Assembly: GCA_013151365.1 (NCBI GenBank)
Contig: JAADIK010000132.1
Location: 1-7,952 of the forward strand
DNA from: Deltaproteobacteria bacterium
GTDB lineage: Bacteria; Desulfobacterota; Desulfobulbia; Desulfobulbales; Desulfobulbaceae
Length of the DNA: 7,952 nt
Direction: 5' to 3'
Part shown: positions 6,252-7,952 of the stretch, piece by piece
How positions within the stretch are numbered: the stretch's first letter is position 1
How the letters are laid out: every line of letters starts with the position of its first letter
Made by a program: the position numbers and the translations under genes
Notes under the pieces: generated by a model
Database searches by the model: none
The model's input: only the letters and a program-made list of their open reading frames with translations
Told to the model about the DNA's origin: nothing

Positions 6252-7478
6252 TCATTTACTCCGCATGGAGTCGGCTACCGAGTCGACCCGTTCGGCCAGC
6301 ATATTGGTATAGCTGCCCAGCTCGTTGTCGTACCAGCCGTAAATAACGGCCTGGGTGACCGGTACCTCCATGCCCCGGACTTCCCGGCCGGCCTTTTTCG
6401 CCGGCTCGGGATGAACCCTGATCACCCCGGTACGGGTATGAGTCTCCGAGGCCTCGATAATGGCCGCCACGGCCGGCATGCCGATGATGTCCGATGAGAC
6501 GTTCTGCTCTTCCGTGTATTCCAGGTAGGGCGATTGCGCGGCAAAATCCCGGTAGACGGAATTGATCAGCTCTCTTTTCACCGGGGCGTCCAGGCTGTCC
6601 TGCAGGTTGAGCACCAGGATGATGAGCGATCCCGTGGTGACCGGCACCCTGACCGACTCGGCCATGAAACCGATGGTCCGCATCTCCGGGATGACCTGGC
6701 CCAGGGCGCGGGCCGCCCCGGTGGTGGTGAGGATGATATTGTTGAGGATACTGCGGTTCTTGCGCCGGTCTTTGGCCCCGGCGCCCGGCAGCCGGTCAAG
6801 GACCTGCTGGCTGCCGGTGGCGGCGTGTACCGTTACCATGGAGGCGCTGAGAAACCGGGCCGCCCCGATGGCGTCCATGAGCGGCTTGATCATATAGGCG
6901 AGACAGGTGGTGGTACAGGAGGCCGCGGATATGATGTTGTGTCCGCCGGGGCGGTAGTCTTCGTCGTTGATCCCGGCGACAAGCGTTACCGCGTCCGCCG
7001 GCACGTCAATCCCCTTGGCCTTGACTTTGAAGGGGGCGGATAAAATGACCTTGTCCGCCCCGGCCATCAGGTGGCCGCGGCACGCGCCCCGGGGTGCGTC
7101 CATGTCCGCGGTCGGATCGTTAAAGGCGCCGGTGGTATCCACCACCAGCCGGACGTTGTTCCGCCGCCACTTGATATCCTTCGGGTTGCGGGATTCCCTC
7201 AGGATCCGCACCGGGACGCCGTTGATCCGCATGGTGCCGGCCTGCTCGTCCAGCTCTTCTATGGCCCGGCCGCCCCGGTGGCCGTGGAGGTAGTAACCCA
7301 GCCGGCCATAGGTCGAGTCCCGTTCGATGTAGGCGGCAATATCGCTAAGCCCCCGGCCGACATCTCTGCCCGTGTTGACCACGATTTCAGAGAAATTTCC
7401 CCCGGCACACTGGTGCCGGAGCAAGAGTTTCCCTATCCGGCCCAGGCCGTTTATTCCTAATTTTATTCCTGAATTCAT
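6252..7478 (-). CDS. gap: Glyceraldehyde-3-phosphate dehydrogenase, long divergent type I
   Basis: It interconverts 1,3-bisphosphoglycerate and glyceraldehyde-3-phosphate with NAD(P)(H). At 408 aa it is about 75 residues longer than typical type I GAPDH. GINGLGRIGK (8-17) is the dinucleotide-binding loop. The catalytic cysteine is C188 in SAASCTTTCLA (usual form SNASCTTNCLA). The partner histidine is H218 in TVHAATGSQ. The phosphate-site TTTGAA (251-256), R277 in VRVPV and WYDNE (382-386) are present, so activity is likely. Oddities: the usual Asp after the second strand (as in IND) is replaced in VVNTGRD (33-39), which may relax NAD specificity towards NADP. There is also extra sequence near 60-80, 120-137 and especially about 344-376. 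The ATG has an AGGAGAG ribosome-binding site. It starts 27 bp after the prk stop, so the two are almost certainly one operon. Confidence 0.95.
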   Translation of the reverse strand: MNSGIKLGINGLGRIGKLLLRHQCAGGNFSEIVVNTGRDVGRGLSDIAAYIERDSTYGRLGYYLHGHRGGRAIEELDEQAGTMRINGVPVRILRESRNPKDIKWRRNNVRLVVDTTGAFNDPTADMDAPRGACRGHLMAGADKVILSAPFKVKAKGIDVPADAVTLVAGINDEDYRPGGHNIISAASCTTTCLAYMIKPLMDAIGAARFLSASMVTVHAATGSQQVLDRLPGAGAKDRRKNRSILNNIILTTTGAARALGQVIPEMRTIGFMAESVRVPVTTGSLIILVLNLQDSLDAPVKRELINSVYRDFAAQSPYLEYTEEQNVSSDIIGMPAVAAIIEASETHTRTGVIRVHPEPAKKAGREVRGMEVPVTQAVIYGWYDNELGSYTNMLAERVDSVADSMRSK

Positions 7479-7505
7479 CTTTCTTCTCTCCTGTGGAGCC
7501 TGGTG

Positions 7506-7952
7506 TCAACGGCATTCTTCAAGTTTCATGTTCATCAGGTGATAACTGGTAATCAGCTGGGTGATGGCCAGGGGGTTGCTGATCTTGATCTCGTCTCCGT
7601 CGCGGTATTTGCCGATGTAGGTCTTCGGCATGGCAATGCCCGGCAGGTGGTCCCAGACGATTTTCATGACCCGCCGGGTGGTTTTGTGGGCAATATCCAC
7701 GGCTATCTCAAGGATATCCACCGGCAGGCCGTCATCCCGGCCAAGGGTCGCGGAGATGCAGCATGGTTCCTGGATCAGTCCCGAATCAATAAACCGGGAA
7801 AAATCAGGGTGCTTGATGGTCGGCCGCAGGATCAGCTGGACGCTGAGCTGGGTGCCGGTCTCCTTCTCCAGCCCCTGGGGCCGGTAAAAAGAGACCACTA
7901 TGTCCGAGTAGGCCCGTTGCGGCCGGATATAGTTTTTTGAAACCTCCTCCCG
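7506..7952 (-). CDS. prk: Phosphoribulokinase (C-terminal part; 5' end beyond window)
   Basis: The reading frame is open to the right edge, leaving 148 C-terminal residues. An internal GTG at 7898 is not the real start. The fragment begins in a NYIRPQRAYSDIVVSFYRPQ stretch, which matches the YI-PQ----AD-VI segment following the kinase core of phosphoribulokinases. After it come LSVQLILRP, a FIDSG turn and a LPVDILEIAVDI strand, as in the C-terminal part of class II-like PRKs. PRK phosphorylates ribulose-5-phosphate to ribulose-1,5-bisphosphate. The P-loop and catalytic Asp lie outside the window, so a uridine-kinase-like relative in the same fold cannot be fully excluded. The context of gap and pgk directly downstream favours PRK. 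No RuBisCO gene is seen here. Confidence 0.75.
   Translation of the reverse strand, partial: REEVSKNYIRPQRAYSDIVVSFYRPQGLEKETGTQLSVQLILRPTIKHPDFSRFIDSGLIQEPCCISATLGRDDGLPVDILEIAVDIAHKTTRRVMKIVWDHLPGIAMPKTYIGKYRDGDEIKISNPLAITQLITSYHLMNMKLEECR

Noticed and set aside
4769..7460. Several plus-strand open frames opposite pgk and gap
   Set aside because: Antisense frames are expected in GC-rich coding DNA. pgk and gap carry all family motifs on the minus strand.
7506..7898. A complete small gene starting at the GTG at 7898
   Set aside because: The frame stays open to the window edge, and the residues upstream of GTG (IRPQRAYSDI) belong to the phosphoribulokinase-like fold, so this is a truncated larger gene.
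1..7952. CRISPR arrays, tRNA or rRNA genes, transposase genes
   Set aside because: No regularly spaced direct repeats, tRNA cloverleaf, rRNA signature or transposase reading frame was found on either strand.

Overview
The window is 7.95 kb from a Gram-negative bacterium. An LPS-heptose gene (hldD) and a bacterial cobalamin riboswitch support this. The pgk/gap genes are visibly GC-rich. Together with a prk-gap-pgk order and intergenic repeats, this would fit a Desulfobacterota-like (deltaproteobacterial) or similar autotrophy-capable proteobacterium, but that placement is inference only. All six protein genes, the riboswitch and its promoter are on the minus strand, so transcription runs from high to low coordinates.

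Right part (about 5000-7952): a carbon-metabolism operon read as prk (5' end outside the window) -> gap -> pgk. Phosphoribulokinase makes ribulose-1,5-bisphosphate. PGK and GAPDH carry 3-phosphoglycerate to glyceraldehyde-3-phosphate. These are the regeneration and reduction steps of the Calvin-Benson-Bassham cycle. The GAPDH is long (408 aa) and divergent, with changes in the coenzyme-specificity loop and next to the catalytic cysteine. A possible weak terminator follows pgk.

Middle part (about 3682-1538): a regulator-efflux-housekeeping block. An AraC-family regulator is followed by a Bcr/CflA-type MFS drug exporter, then by NudC (NADH pyrophosphatase/RNA decapping) only 17 bp downstream. 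This block is visibly richer in A+T than prk-gap-pgk. hldD (ADP-heptose epimerase) follows after a 134-bp gap.

Left part (446-1): directly after hldD is a near-consensus sigma70-type promoter, then a complete cobalamin-riboswitch aptamer (405-180). The gene it controls lies beyond the left edge. Only 11 bp past the aptamer begins a repeat element (168-1, cut by the edge).

The most unusual structure is this repeat. A second, complete copy (4708-4919, 212 bp) lies in opposite orientation between araC and pgk. It is bounded by 14-bp terminal inverted repeats and contains long hairpins, so it looks like a non-autonomous MITE-like element. The two copies bracket the whole riboswitch-hldD-nudC-MFS-araC segment as an inverted pair and share an 84-bp core with 2 differences. 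A further cluster of short 3-nt-loop hairpins and a degenerate element end (4622-4695) lies just upstream of araC.
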